DNA of 64,000 nt, from NCBI GenBank assembly GCA_963834305.1, contig CAWIAX010000004.1:310001-374000 (forward strand). The letters are read 5' to 3'. Of this stretch, positions 36,167 through 47,500 are shown piece by piece. A program made the translations under genes and the position numbers. The stretch comes from JACCXG01 sp963834305. Lineage in GTDB: Bacteria > Acidobacteriota > Vicinamibacteria > Vicinamibacterales > 2-12-FULL-66-21. The notes under the pieces were generated by a model that worked only from the letters and a program-made list of their open reading frames with translations, had not been told where the DNA came from and did no database searches. Positions within the stretch are counted from its first letter, which is position 1. Every line of letters starts with the position of its first letter.

Positions 36167-37874
36167 ATGGGAACACGACTGCAGACGTCATCCTGGCGCG
36201 TCCTTCTGATTGTCCTGATTGTCGCCGCGGCTGGTCTGGCGCCGGGGGCGAGCGCGCAGACACCTCAACCGCTACCGGCGGGCCCGCTCACGCTCGAGCA
36301 GGTGCTCGACCTCGCGGAAGCCCGCAGCGAGGCTATCGCCGCGGCGCGGGCCGGCATCCGGCGCGCCGAAGGGGACCAGGTCCGCGCCCGCAGCGGCCGC
36401 CTGCCTCAGCTCAGCGCGTCGGGCGGCTACGATCGCGCGCTGGCGTCTGAGTTCGAGGGGGTCTTCGACGGCGGCGTCCGTCGTGCGACCCGTTCACGCT
36501 CAATCCCGGCGGCGCGCTCGACGCCCGGGTCGCCGAGATCGAGCGCGCCATCGACTGCGGCGCGGTCGGCAGCTCCTTCTTCGGCGGCGGGCAGCGCGAT
36601 GGGGACGGTGCCCCGGACCTGCCGTTCGGCCGCGAGAACACCTGGCGCTTCAACCTGATCGTTTTCGCAGTCGGTCTATTCCGGCGGGCGGCTTCGCCGC
36701 GCAGGCGGCGCTCGCCGACGCCGGGACGCGAGAGCGCCGAGCTCGCCTTGACGCCTCGCGCGCCCAGCTGCTGTTCGACGTGACCCAGGCGTACTACGAC
36801 GCGGCCCTCAGCGACCGTCTGGTCGCCATCGCCGAGGCGACGCTCGGACAGGCCGAGGCCACGTTCGGCAGGTGCAGGTCGTTCGAGGCCGGGGCGCAGC
36901 CGGAGTTCGAGCTGCTGCGGGCGCGCGTGTCGCGCGACAACCAGCGCCCGCCATCATCCGCCAGCGCGCCAACCGCGACATCGCGCTGCTGCGGCTCAAG
37001 CAGCTGCTCGACCTGCCGGCCGACCGACCGGCTCGAGCTCGCGGCGTCACTCGAGCGACACCGCGCTGCGACGTGCCGCCGGCGTTCGCCGCGCGGCTGG
37101 CCACCGCCGCACAGGCGCTGCGGACCGAGCCGTCGGCCGGCGCCGGCCGCAGCCCGGCACCGGACGCCCCGCTCGTGCCGCGGACCGCCGTCGAGGAAGT
37201 CGGCCGCCGTCGTCCACCTGCGCGAGGCGGCGCTCGAGGCGACGCGGGCCGAGCGGCTGCCGAGCGTCGGTGACCTCGAACTTCGGCCACATTGCCTACC
37301 CGTCGGGTGCCTTCCCGACTCGGTGACTTCCGCACCAACTGGACGGTCGGCGCGATCGATGCAGGTGCCGATCCTGACCGGCGGCCGGCAGCGGGCCGAG
37401 AGCCGCATCGCGCAGGCCGAGCTCGAACAGAGCCGCGCGCAGCTGCGACCAGGTCGCGGAAGCTGGCCGCGCTCGACACCCGCTCGGCGTGGGCCGAGCT
37501 CGTCGCGGCCAGGCGGCGTGGGAAGCCAGCGCCGGCACCGTCCAGCAGGCCGCCCGCGCCTACGAGATCGCCGACGTGCGCTACGGCGCCGGCGTCTCGA
37601 CGCAGCTCGAGCTGACCGACTCGCGGCTGCTGCTGCAGCAGTCCGAAGCCAACCGCGCGCAGGCCGCGCGCGACCTGCAGGTGGCGCGCGCCCGGCTCGC
37701 GCTGCTGCCCGACCTGCCGCTCTCGCGGGCGGCGCCGGCGGTGCGCCGCAGCCATCGCGCGCCACGCCGGCACGGCAGCACCGCGCCGCACCGGTCGCGC
37801 GCCCCAGGACCGCTGCCGCGGCGACCAGTTCCGCAACGCCGCGCCGCCCGCGCTCCTCAGAGTCCGGCAGGTGA
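36167..37874 (+). CDS. TolC-like outer-membrane efflux protein (many frameshifts)
   Basis: About 550-560 residues after bridging. It has a signal peptide (LLIVLIVAAAGLAPGASA) and the first OEP helix repeat (LTLEQVLDLAEARSEAIAAA). Conserved fragments recur in different frames: LFDVTQAYYDAALSDRLVAIAEATLGQ in part, LKQLLDLPAD, ADVRYGAGVSTQLELTDSRL and ANRAQAARDLQVARARLALL. It would form the outer-membrane and periplasmic tunnel of a tripartite pump. It begins the operon with the adaptor and RND genes. At least eight single-base shifts are needed, yet no fragment shows a nonsense codon, which favours sequence error over decay. Confidence 0.8.
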
Positions 37875-39006
37875 CGCCAGTGAGGTCGTGCTCCGAGTCA
37901 CGCGCTGTGCGGCGCGCTCGCGCTGTCCTGCGGCCGCCTGCGGCGGCGACGCGGCAAGCGCGGCGCCGACGCCGTGCCGAGGCCCCGCGCCGGTCCAGGT
38001 CGGGGCCGAGAACGTCGTCACCGTCGGAAGCGGCGACCATCGTGACCGGCCCGATGCTCTCGGGCGAGCTCGCGGCCGAAGCGTGAGGCGACCGTGCGCG
38101 CCGAGCTGGGCGGCTTCGATGCTGCAGGTCAGCGTCGAGGAAGGGCAGACCGTCCGCCGCGGCGCGGTGATCGGGCGCATCGACGCGGCCGACGCTGGAC
38201 GACGCGCGCCGGTCGGCCGAGAGCGCGCGTGCGGGCGGCGCAGAATCAGCTCGACGGTCGCGCGCCGCGAAGCCGACCGCACCGCACAGCTCGTCAAAGC
38301 CGGCGCACTCGCCGCGCGCGACCTCGACCTCGCGCGCAGCAACGTGCCGCCGCCGAGGCGCAGGTCGCCGACGCCGAGTCACGGCTCGGTCTCGGCGCGC
38401 AAACAGCAGGGCGACGCCATCGTGCGCGCGCCGATCAACGGCGTCGTCGCCGATCGCGCCGTCAACACCGGCGACGTCGTCACGCCCGGGCACCGCGCTC
38501 TTCACCATCATCGATCCGTCGTCGATGCGGCTCGAGGCCTCGGTGCCGTCCGATCAGGTCGGCGCTGCTGCAGGTCGGCGCTGCCGGTGCGCTTCCAGGT
38601 GCGCGGCTACGCGCAGCCGTTCGAGGGGCACGATCGAGCGCATCAGCCCGATCGCCGATCCCGACGACCCGCCAGGTGCCGATCTTCGTCACCGTCCCGA
38701 ACACCGACGGGCGGCTCGTCGCCGGCCTGTATGCCGAAGGCCGGGTCGTCGCCGAGTCGGCCGACGGGCCTGGTGGTGCCGAGCAACGCCGTCGACACCG
38801 ACGGAGGCGCAGCCTGGGTGCTGCGCGTCGACGGACGGCAAGACCGAGAGGGTGCACGGTCACCGATCGGCCTGCGCGATCCGCAGACCGAGCGGGTGCA
38901 GCTCGCCGGCGGCGTCGAGGCCGGCGACGTGCTGCTGCGCGGCGCCGGCCCAGGGCATCACGCCGGGCACGCCGGTCAGCTGCGTCGGGCACGGGCGCCG
39001 AGGTAA
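37871..39006 (+). CDS. RND efflux periplasmic adaptor (MFP/HlyD family, many frameshifts)
   Basis: About 375 residues if bridged. Its GTG at 37871 overlaps the TolC-like stop. Recognisable parts are a lipoprotein-like N-terminus with Cys, the biotinyl-lipoyl-like half-motifs LQVSVEEGQTVRRGAVIGRID and ARKQQGDAIVRAPINGVVAD, the coiled-coil segment between them, and the beta-barrel and membrane-proximal domains (MRLEASVPSDQVG, PIFVTVPNTDGRLVAGLYAE, RDPQTERVQLAGGVEAGDVL). It would bridge the RND pump and TolC. Shifts occur every 15-110 bases between 38490 and 38870. Confidence 0.82.
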
Positions 39007-39009
39007 GCC

Positions 39010-42000
39010 ATGTTCATCTCCGACTTCGCCATCAAGCGGCCGATCGTCACCATCGTCGCGATGCTGGCGCTGGTGGTGTTCGGCATCGTCGCGCTGCGCA
39101 GCTCGAGACCGACGAGTTCCCCGACGTGCAGCCGCCGATCGTCGTCGGTCTCGATCCCGTACCCGGGCGCCTCGCCCGACAGCGTCGAGCGCGAGGTCGT
39201 CGACCCGATCGAGGAGGCGATCTCCGGCATCAGCGGCGTCGACCAGATCACCTCGAACGTCGCTCGACGGCTTCGGCACGATCATCGTCGCAGTTCGTGT
39301 TCGAGAAGGACCTGCAGGAGGCGACGCAGGAGATCCGCGACGAGATCTCCGGCATCCGCAACGACCTGCCGCCGGAGATGGAGGAGCCGATCCTCACGCG
39401 GTTCGATCCGACCGACCTGCCGATCGTCTCGCTGACGCTCGTCGTCGACGACGCTGACGGCCGCGGAGCTGACGCGGCTCGCCGATCCCGGCATCACGCG
39501 CGCAGCTGCGCGGGCATCCCCGGCGTCGCGCGAGGTCAACGTCGTCGGCGGCGTCGAGCGCGAGCTGACCGTCGAGCTGCGGCCGCGCGACGCTGCAGGC
39601 CGCCGGCATCAGCGTCGGCGCAGGTCGTGCAGGCGCTGCAGGCGCAGAACCTCGCCGCGCCGGTCGGCCGCCTGACCGGCGACGCTCGACGAGCGCACGA
39701 TCCGCCTGCGCGGCCGCCTCGAGACGCCGCGGACTTCGCGCAGCTCGTCGTCGCCGAGCGCAGCGGCCGCGTCGTCCGGCTCGGCGACGTCGCCGACGGT
39801 CACGGACGGCACCGAGGAGCCGCGCTCGGCGGCGCTCTACAACGGCGAGGACGCCGTCGGCATCGACATCAAGAAGTCGAAGGGCTACAGCACGACCGCC
39901 GTCGCCGACGACGATCCGCGACGCAGGTCGACGAGATCCAGCAGCACGCTGCCCGCCGGCGTCGACGCTGCGAGTCGTGCGCGACGCCGGCGTGCGCGTC
40001 GCGCAACTCGGTGGCGCAACGTCCAGGCGGCGCTGATCGAGGGCGCCGTGCTCACCGTGCTCGTGGTGTTCCTGTTCCTGAACTCGTGGCGCTCGACGGT
40101 CATCACCGGCCTGGCGCTGCCGGTGTCGGTGCTCGCCTCGTTCGTCGCGGTGCTGGGCGTTCGGCTTCACGCTCAACACGATGTCGCTGCTCGGCCTGTC
40201 GCTCGCCATCGGCATCCTGATCGACGACGCGATCGTGGTGCGCGAGAACATCGTGCGCCACGTCGAGATGGGCAAGGACCACTACACGGCGGCGCGCGAG
40301 GGCACCGACGAGATCGGGCTCGCGGTGGCGGCGACGACGTTCTCGATCGTCGTCGTGTTCGTGCCGATCGCGTTCATGGGCGGCATCGCCGAGCAGTGGT
40401 TCGCGCCGTTCGCGCTGACGATCGCCTGCTCGGTGCTGGTGTCGCTGTTCGTGTCGTTCTCGCTCGACCCGATGCTGTCGGCGTACTGGCCCGATCCGCA
40501 CACGCCGATGGAGCAGCAGCGGTCGTTCATCACGCGGCTGCTCGACCGCTTCAACCGCTGGTTCGACCGCCAGGCCGAACGACTACAAGCGGGTGATCGG
40601 CTGGGCGCTCGACCACCGGCTGGTCGATGGTGGCGCTCGCGGTGGCGTCGTTCGTCGGCGCGCTCGCGCTGCCGGCGATCGGGCATCGTCGGCGGCAGCT
40701 TCTTCCCGGTGACCGACGACTCCGAGTTCAACGTCAGCGCTCGAGACGCCGCCGGGATCGAACCTCGACTACACGCGGCTCAAGGCGGAGGAGGTCGCGC
40801 GCGCTCGCGCGCGCGCACCCGGAGGTGCGCTACACCTACACCACCGTCGGCGGCCGCGACGCGGCGCGGTGGACGAGGGCACGGTCTACGTCCAGCTGAC
40901 GCCGAAGGACGAGCGCGAGCGCCACCAGGACGGCGGTCGCGGCCGGACCTGCGCGAGCGAGCTGGCGCGGCTCGGCGGCGTGACGGCGTCGATCTCCACC
41001 GGCGGCTTCGGCGAGCAGAAGCAGATCCAGATCCAGCTGCGCGGCCCGACGCCGACGAGCTGTCAGCAGCTCGCCGACCAGCGTCGCGGCCGTCGGTGCG
41101 CGCAGGTGCCCGGGCGCGGTCGACGTCGGCCTGTCGACCAAGGGGCAGAAGCCGGAGCTCGACGTGCAGCTCGACCGCGGGCTCGCCGGCTCGCTCGGCA
41201 TCACGCGTCGGCGCAGGTCGCGCAGGCGCTGCGGCCGGCGTTCGCCGGCATCGACGCCGGCGACTGGGTCGATCCGACCGGCGAGACCCGCGACGTGACC
41301 GTGCGGCTCGCGCCGGAGTCGCGCGCCAGACGCGCAGCGACCTGCGAGTCGCTGCCGCTCGTCGTTCACGGGCCGCGACGGCCGGCCGACGCACGCGTGC
41401 CGCTCGGCCAGGTCGCGCACGATCACGCCGGCGCTCGGGCCCGGCGCGCATCGACCACCTCGACCGCGAGCGCGTGATCACGGTCGCAGGCCAACACCGC
41501 AGGGCCGGCCGCTGTCGCGAGGTGATCGAGCGACATCGACGCCGCGCATGCGCGCAGGTGCACGCTGCCGCCCGGCTACGCGCTCACGCAGGGCGGCGAG
41601 ACGCGAGGATCAGCAGGAGGTCTTCGGCCGCATCTTCATCGCGCTCGGCGTGGCGGTCATGCTGATGTACCTCGTCCTCGTCGTGCAGTTCGGGTCGTTC
41701 CTCGATCCGCTGGCGATCCTGCTCTCGCTGCCGCTGTCGCTCATCGGCGTGATGCTGGCGCTGCTGCGTCACCGGCGACGACGCTCAACCTGATGAGCAT
41801 GATCGGCGTGATCCTGCTGATGGGCATCGTCGCGAAGAACGCGATCCTGCTGATCGACTTCGCCAAGTGGTCGCGAGGAGAACGGGCATGCCGCGGCGCG
41901 AGGCGCTCATCGAGGCCGGCCGCGTCCGCCTGCGGCCGATCCTGATGACGACGTTCGCGCTGATCGCCGGCATGATGCCGGTGGCGCTCGGCGTCGGCGA

Positions 42001-42208
42001 AGGCGCCGACTTCCGCGCGCCGCTCGGCGCGCGGTGATCGGCGGCGTCATCACGTCGACGCTGCTGACGCTGCTCGTGATCCCGACCGTTCTACGAGATC
42101 CTGTCCGACTGGCGCGACTGGCTCCTGGCCCGCCTGGGACGGCCGGCCGTCGCGGGAGGGCCGGAGCCGGGACAAACCGCGGCCGCGCAGCCAGTCCGGG
42201 AGCACTGA
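39010..42208 (+). CDS. RND-family (HAE1-type) efflux transporter, many frameshifts
   Basis: About 1,060 residues after bridging; the ATG is three bases after the adaptor stop. Typical RND motifs include MFISDFAIKRPIVTIVAMLA, YPGASPDSVEREVVDPIEEA, GVDQITSN and GLSLAIGILIDDAIVVREN, where the Asp pair of helix 4 is present. AALIEGAVLTVLVVFLFL, ATTFSIVVVFVPIAFMGG, IALGVAVMLMYLVLVVQFGS and FGRIFIALGV repeat the second half. It would export drugs or other amphiphiles using the proton gradient. The TGA at 42206 follows QPVREH. Regions such as 40200-40560 are shift-free, while 39440-39900 and 40850-41560 are dense with shifts. Confidence 0.85.
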
Positions 42209-42481
42209 TCCGCCCCAGCTGCTGGGTGGTTGTGGCTGGCGGGTACGGCACGCGGGTTGCCATACAACCACCGGGCCGCGCGCGATTTCCGCCAAGACTG
42301 TATCGCCTGCATGCAGACGCCGCCTCGACTGGATAGTTCTAGTGTTCGTATTGGGTTTGGCGCGCGTTCGTCGTGTTCGAGTTCGTCCGGAGGCTGAGAC
42401 CCGGCCGCCATCCCGAGTGGAGGCTCGTCTCGGCCGGTGCCCGGCTGATCCCGGTGGCCTCGCTGGCGGGGTGTCGGGCTC
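42209..42481. other. Intergenic region with inverted repeat
   Basis: About 270 bases without a recognisable gene. A perfect 9-base inverted repeat (GGTGGTTGT at 42225-42233 and ACAACCACC at 42264-42272) lies just after the RND stop and could be a terminator-like hairpin, though it lacks a T tract. A slightly AT-richer stretch lies at 42330-42355. Confidence 0.5.
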
Positions 42482-42962
42482 ATGAATGTGGAGCGCGGGC
42501 GCGCGCACGTGATGGTGGTCGAGGACGACCGGGACACCCGGGAAGTCGTGAAGCTGATCCTCGAGCTGGACGGCATGGGGGTCTCTGGAAGCGGCCGACG
42601 GGCTGGACGCCCTGCAGCAGCTGCACAAGCTGAAGGAAGACGACCCTGCCTGCCCCTGCGCCATCGTCCTGGACATCATGATGCCGCGCTGCAGCGGCCT
42701 GGAGTTCCGGCGCCTGCAGCTGGAGGATCCGGTCGTGGCGGACGTGCCGATTGTGGTGCTGTCGGCCGTGGCGGACCAGATGCCGATGGAGGAGCTCCGG
42801 GCGTTTGCGCGGATGTCGAAGCCGTTCGACCCGGAGCAGCTGGTGCGGACCGTCCGGCGGGCGTGCGAGTTCAACGGCAACGGGGCGCCGGGCGGGTCGA
42901 AGCCGTCGAAGCCGCCGAATCCCTCGACCCCCTCGAATCCGTCGAACCCGCCGACTGAATGA
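42482..42962 (+). CDS. Single-domain response regulator (one frameshift)
   Basis: About 159 residues; the span is a multiple of three plus one, with an extra base near 42577. It is a CheY-like receiver: acidic pair in VMVVEDDRDTREV, phospho-Asp in AIVLDIMMPRCSG, Ser in VVLSAVADQ and Lys in ARMSKPFD. A Pro/Ser/Asn-rich tail follows (GSKPSKPPNPSTPSN and on), with no output domain. It is likely a phosphate relay or allosteric partner of a kinase elsewhere. A weak Shine-Dalgarno precedes the start. Two tRNA genes follow 53 bases downstream. Confidence 0.85.
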
Positions 42963-43014
42963 GGCGCCACCGGGAACGCAGAGTTTGGTAAGATCAGCGT
43001 TTCCGACAGGCTGC

Positions 43015-43091
43015 GCGCCCGTAGCTCAGCTGGATAGAGCGCCGGGCTTCGAACCCGTAGGTCGGGGGTTCAAATCCCTCCGGGCGCGCCA
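43015..43091 (+). tRNA. tRNA-Arg (anticodon TCG)
   Basis: A 77-base cloverleaf with CCA encoded. Acceptor GCGCCCG pairs with CGGGCGC, the D arm is GCTC/GAGC, the anticodon loop is CTTCGAA, and the T loop TTCAAAT sits on a GGGGG/CCCTC stem. Anticodon TCG reads CGA. The outermost anticodon-stem pair is a C-T mismatch. It lies in tandem with the next tRNA-Arg. Confidence 0.95.
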
Positions 43092-43119
43092 TCGATCTGC
43101 GTCGGAAGCCTCACTCGAC

Positions 43120-43196
<77 letters not shown>

Positions 43197-43197
43197 A

Positions 43198-43625
43198 TTT
43201 TGATCGAGGGGCTTCGCCCCTCGAACTCCCCGACACGCGCCCTCGCTCACCGCTTCGACGGCTCGCTCCGGGCGCGCGGCTCACTCGCGTCGCTCGTTCG
43301 CCGATTTCCATCGAGGGGCTTCGCCCCTCGAACTCCCCGGACACGCGCCCTCGCTCGCCGCTTCGACGGCTCGCTCCGGGCGCGTGGCTCGACTCGCACC
43401 GCTCATTCGCTGCAATTTCCATCGAGGGGCTTCGCCCCTCGAACTCCCCGCACACGCGGCCCTCGCTCGCCGCTTCGACGGCTCGCTCCGGGGCGCGTGG
43501 CTCACTCGCACCTGCTCGTTCGCTCCGAATTCCATCGAGGGGCTTCGCCCCTCGAACTCCCCTGACACGCGCCCTCGCTCGCCGCTTCGACGGCTCGCTC
43601 CGGGCGCGTGGCTCACTCGCGTTCC
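43198..43625. repeat. Tandem repeat, four units of 107-113 bases, each with a UUCG-type hairpin
   Basis: Each unit begins with a perfect 8-base-pair hairpin TCGAGGGG-CTTCG-CCCCTCGA (43204-43224, 43311-43331, 43422-43442, 43535-43555). It continues with AACTCCCC, a CGCCCTCGCTCGCCGCTTC segment, GACGGCTCGCTCCGGGCG and a CTCACTCG ending. Units differ by small substitutions and indels. The array starts directly after the second tRNA-Arg CCA and ends inside the 3' end of the cupin gene. Confidence 0.9.
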
Positions 43626-44518
43626 TCATTCGCTGCAAGCCTGGCAGCCCGCCTCGCCGAAGCGGCGCGAAGGCGGGCAATCAGCGCTTTCAGCCTTCGC
43701 GCCCACCTTCTCGGATCGAGGACCTTCGACAGAAGGGACGGCTCAGCCCGTGTCTTCGTGGCCATGCGATGGCTGTGGAACTCGAAGACCACGTAAACCG
43801 CCGGCACGTCTCCCGGGTTACTGAGCCCGTGCGGCTCACCGGCCGCGTAGAAGATGACGCTGTCGGCTGGGACGCGCGCGCCGATCGTGTCGATCTCGCC
43901 GGCGAGCGTGACGATCACGACGTCGTACGGGTCCGCGTGCACGGGATACCCGGCTCCCGGCTGCATGGTCGACACGTGGCATCTGAGCTGGCGCAGATAC
44001 CCTGTCGGTCCCGAAAAATGCGGATGGCGCGTCCAGCCCTCGCGCTGCACCATCCTCCCGGGCTCGAATGCGAACGCATCGAACCGTGCAAATCCCAGCG
44101 TCCCGCTTTGCGGCGTCCCGTCGTCCCGCCAGCTGATGACGACGACGCTGGCGGCGGAGGCCGCTGCCGCACGCGCCGCGTGAGGGAACTGCGCCGGACA
44201 ATAGGCGAACTCCCCCCGGCGCAACGGCGTGCGCCGTTCGGGCTCCAGAGTGTCGCCGGTGATGCGCACGTCCAGCTCGCCGTCCAGTACCAGCAGGATC
44301 TGCTCGTGGTCGTGCTGGTGCAGCGCGGGCGAGGCCTGGTGCGGCATCAGCACCGACAGGTGACACGACCAGCGCCGGACGCCGTCGGTCGAGCCGGAGA
44401 AGATTGGGTGTGCCGTCCCCGTCTCCGTGCCCGCAGGCGTCAAGAGCGGGGTCAGCCTGTAGACCCCGCTGCCCAGCCTGTCGGCCGAGCCCTGGTTCCT
44501 CTCGAAAGCACCTTCCAC
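43613..44518 (-). CDS. Bicupin domain protein
   Basis: 301 residues from GTG 44518. There are two cupin folds. The first has metal-type motif HQHDHEQILLVLDGELDV and a later PAQFPHAA; the second has GAGYPVHADPYDVVIVTLAGE and AAGEPHGLSN. This suggests a metal-dependent enzyme or a sugar/ligand-binding sensor. The C-terminal 40 residues are Arg/Ala-rich and basic, and the last codons (ANEERE) are encoded inside the tandem-repeat array. That may mean the original stop was replaced when the repeat arrived. It is divergent from the CheB-CheR-kinase gene, with 36 bases between starts. Function not assigned. Confidence 0.8.
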   Translation of the reverse strand: MEGAFERNQGSADRLGSGVYRLTPLLTPAGTETGTAHPIFSGSTDGVRRWSCHLSVLMPHQASPALHQHDHEQILLVLDGELDVRITGDTLEPERRTPLRRGEFAYCPAQFPHAARAAAASAASVVVISWRDDGTPQSGTLGFARFDAFAFEPGRMVQREGWTRHPHFSGPTGYLRQLRCHVSTMQPGAGYPVHADPYDVVIVTLAGEIDTIGARVPADSVIFYAAGEPHGLSNPGDVPAVYVVFEFHSHRMATKTRAEPSLLSKVLDPRRWARRLKALIARLRAASARRAARLAANEERE

Positions 44519-44554
44519 GCTTCAGTCCTATACTTACCTTGAGATCTTACCTAT

Positions 44555-47500
44555 ATGGCCGAGACGGGTGAGCAACAGGGTGAACCGGGGCGGCAGCGGA
44601 CGCCCCCGGGCGCCCCGCCGTTCGTGGTGGGGCTCGGAGCATCCGCGGGGGGCATCAAGGCCCTCAAGGAGTTCTTCACCCACGTCGAGCCGCGCACCAA
44701 CACGGCCTTCGTGGTCATCCTCCACCTGTCCCCCGACCACGACAGCCAGCTGGCCGCTGTGCTCCAGGTGGCCGCGCCCTTCCCCGTGACCCAGGTGGTG
44801 GACAAGGTCCACATGGAGCCGGACCACGCCTACGTCATCCCGCCCAACAAGAGCCTCGACATCCTGGACGGGGTACTGCTGGTCAAGGAGGTCACGCGCG
44901 TCGAGCAGCGCCGCGCGCCGGTGGACGTGTTCTTCCGCGCGCTGGCCGATGCGCACGGGCCTCGCGCGGTCTGCGTGGTGCTCTCGGGCACCGGGCCCAA
45001 CGGGTCGGCGGGGCTGAAACGGGTGAAGGAGCACGGCGGCCTGGCCATCGCGCAGGATCCGGACGAGGCGGACTACGGCGACATGCCGCGCAATTCCATC
45101 GCGACCGGCCTGGTGGACGTCGTCATGCCGGTGGCGAAGATGCCCGCCCGCATCGCCGCCTATCACCAGCGGCTGCATCGCACGATCAGGTGTCGGAGGC
45201 CGCGGCCCCCTCGTCCGCCGACGATCCGGCCGTGCTGCGCGAGATCCTGACGCTGCTGCGCATGCGGACGGGACATGATTTCTCGAACTACAAGCCGGCG
45301 ACGCTGCGCCGCCGCGTGGCGCGCCGGGTGCGCCTGCACAACCTGCCGTCGTTCGCGGAGTACGTCGGGATGTTGCGGGAGACGCCGGACGAGGCCGCGG
45401 CGCTGATGAAGGAGCTGCTGATCAGCGTCACCAGCTTCTTCCGCGACCCCGGCGAGTTCGACGCGCTGGCCGAGCGGGTGATTCCGCGCCTCTTCGAGCA
45501 CAAGAGCAGCCAGGATCAGGTCCGCGTCTGGGTGCCCGCCTGCGCCACCGGCGAGGAGGCCTATTCGATCGCGATGCTGCTGGCCGAGTGCGCCGACGGC
45601 GTGGGCGCGATGCCGGTGATCCAGGTCTTTGCCACCGATCTCGACGAAGCGGCGATCGCGACCGCTCGCGAGGGGCTGCTACAGCGATGCCGAGGTGGCC
45701 GACGTGTCGGAGGTGCGGCTGGCGCGCTTCTTTCACCGGGCGCCCGGCGGCTACCGGGTGCGCCGCGAGCTGCGCGAGGGCATCCTCTTCGCCCACCACA
45801 ATCTGCTGCGGGATCCGCCGTTCTCGCACCTGGATCTGGTCTCGTGCCGCAACCTCCTCATCTACCTGAACCGGGCGATACAGGAGCGCGTGGTCGAGAC
45901 CTTCCACTTCGCGCTGAACCCGGGGGGGTTCATGCTCCTGGGCGTCTCCGAGTCACCCGACGGCCGCAGCGACCTGTTCGGGCGCAGCGAGAAGCACGCG
46001 AGCATCTTCCAGAGCCGTGCGGTGCGCCAGCCGGACGCTGCCGCTGGCTGACACCGATGCCGGTGGTCTCGCGCCTCGGCAGCCGGCTGCCTGCGCCGCG
46101 ACCGCCCGACAGCATGCTGCCGGCGGAGCTGCACCAGGTGCTGCTCGAGCAGTACGCGCCGCCGTCGCTGATTGTCAGCGCGGACCACACGGTCGTGCAT
46201 CTCTCGCCGCGCGCCGGGCGCTACCTCCAGCTCGCCGGCGGCGAACCGTCGCGCGATCTGCTGGCGCTGGTGCGCCAGGAACTGCGCCCGGATCTGCGGA
46301 GCGCGCTCAAGCGGGCGATGCAGGATCAGGTGCCGGTGGAGATCCTGGACGTGCCGGTCACCATCGACAACGCGGCGCGCCGCGTCACGATTACCGTCAG
46401 GCCGAACCGCGCCGAGCGCCGACCCGGACGCGAGGCTATTTCCTCGTGCTCTTCGACGAGCGCGACGCCACCGCGGAGGATCTCGAGAGCACGGTGCATC
46501 TGACCAGCCCCACCGAGACCGCCTCGCAGGAGCTGGACGACGAGCTCAGGCGCACCCAGCGCCAGCTGCGGACGGTGATCGAGCAGTACGAGACGCAGGT
46601 CGAGGAGGCCAAGGCGTCGAACGAGGAGCTGCAGGCGAGCAACGAGGAGCTGCGCTCGGCGGCCGAGGAGCTCGAGACCAGCAAGGAGGAGCTGCAGTCG
46701 GTCAACGAGGAGCTCACGACGGTGAACCAGGAGCTCAACGTCAAGATCGAGGAGCTGCGGCTCGCCAACAACGACTTCCAGAACCTGATCAACTCGACGG
46801 AGATCGGCACCATCTTCCTCGACCGTCACCTGCAGCTGAAGATGTTCACCCCCTCGGCCGGCGCCATCTTCAACCTGCTCCGCGACCGATATCGGACGGC
46901 CGCTCGCGCACATCACCAGCCACCTGCGCGACGACGGCCTGCTCGCCGATGCCCGCCACGTCCTCGATCGGCTGGAGCCGGTCGAGCGCGAGGTGCAGAC
47001 GGCCGACGGCCGCTGGCACACGCTGCGCGTCCGTCCCTACCGCACCTCCGACGACCACATCGACGGCGTGGTGGTGACGTTCCTCGACATCACCGAGCGC
47101 CGGCACGCCGAGACCCAGGTGCGGGCCAGCGAGGAACGGCTGCGCCTGCTCGATCGACAGCGTCGTCGACTACGCGATCTTCACCATCTCGCCGGCCGGG
47201 CGTGATCGACTCCTGGAACCCGGGCGCCGAGCGCATGTTCGGCTACCGCGTCGATGAGATCCTGGGGCAGTCGACCGACGTGCTGTTCACGGCCGAGGAC
47301 CGCGCCGCCGGCCTGCCGGCCGAGGTGCTCGAGCGCGCGCGGCGCAATGGACGCGCCGCCGACGAGCGCCTGCAGGTGCGCAAGGACGGCGCGAAGTTCT
47401 ACTGCAGCGGCGTCACGACCACGCTGGACGGCGCCGAGATGCTGGGGTTCGCGATGGTGGCGCGCGACCTCTCCGGCCCGCGGCAGGCCGCCGAGGCGCT

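Noticed and set aside
36167..42208. Decayed efflux pseudogenes
   Set aside because: Shifts are single bases with no nonsense codons or loss of motifs between them, so sequence error is more likely than decay. I kept them as intended genes.
43198..43625. CRISPR array
   Set aside because: Units are over 100 bases and nearly identical throughout, with no short repeat/unique spacer alternation and no cas genes.
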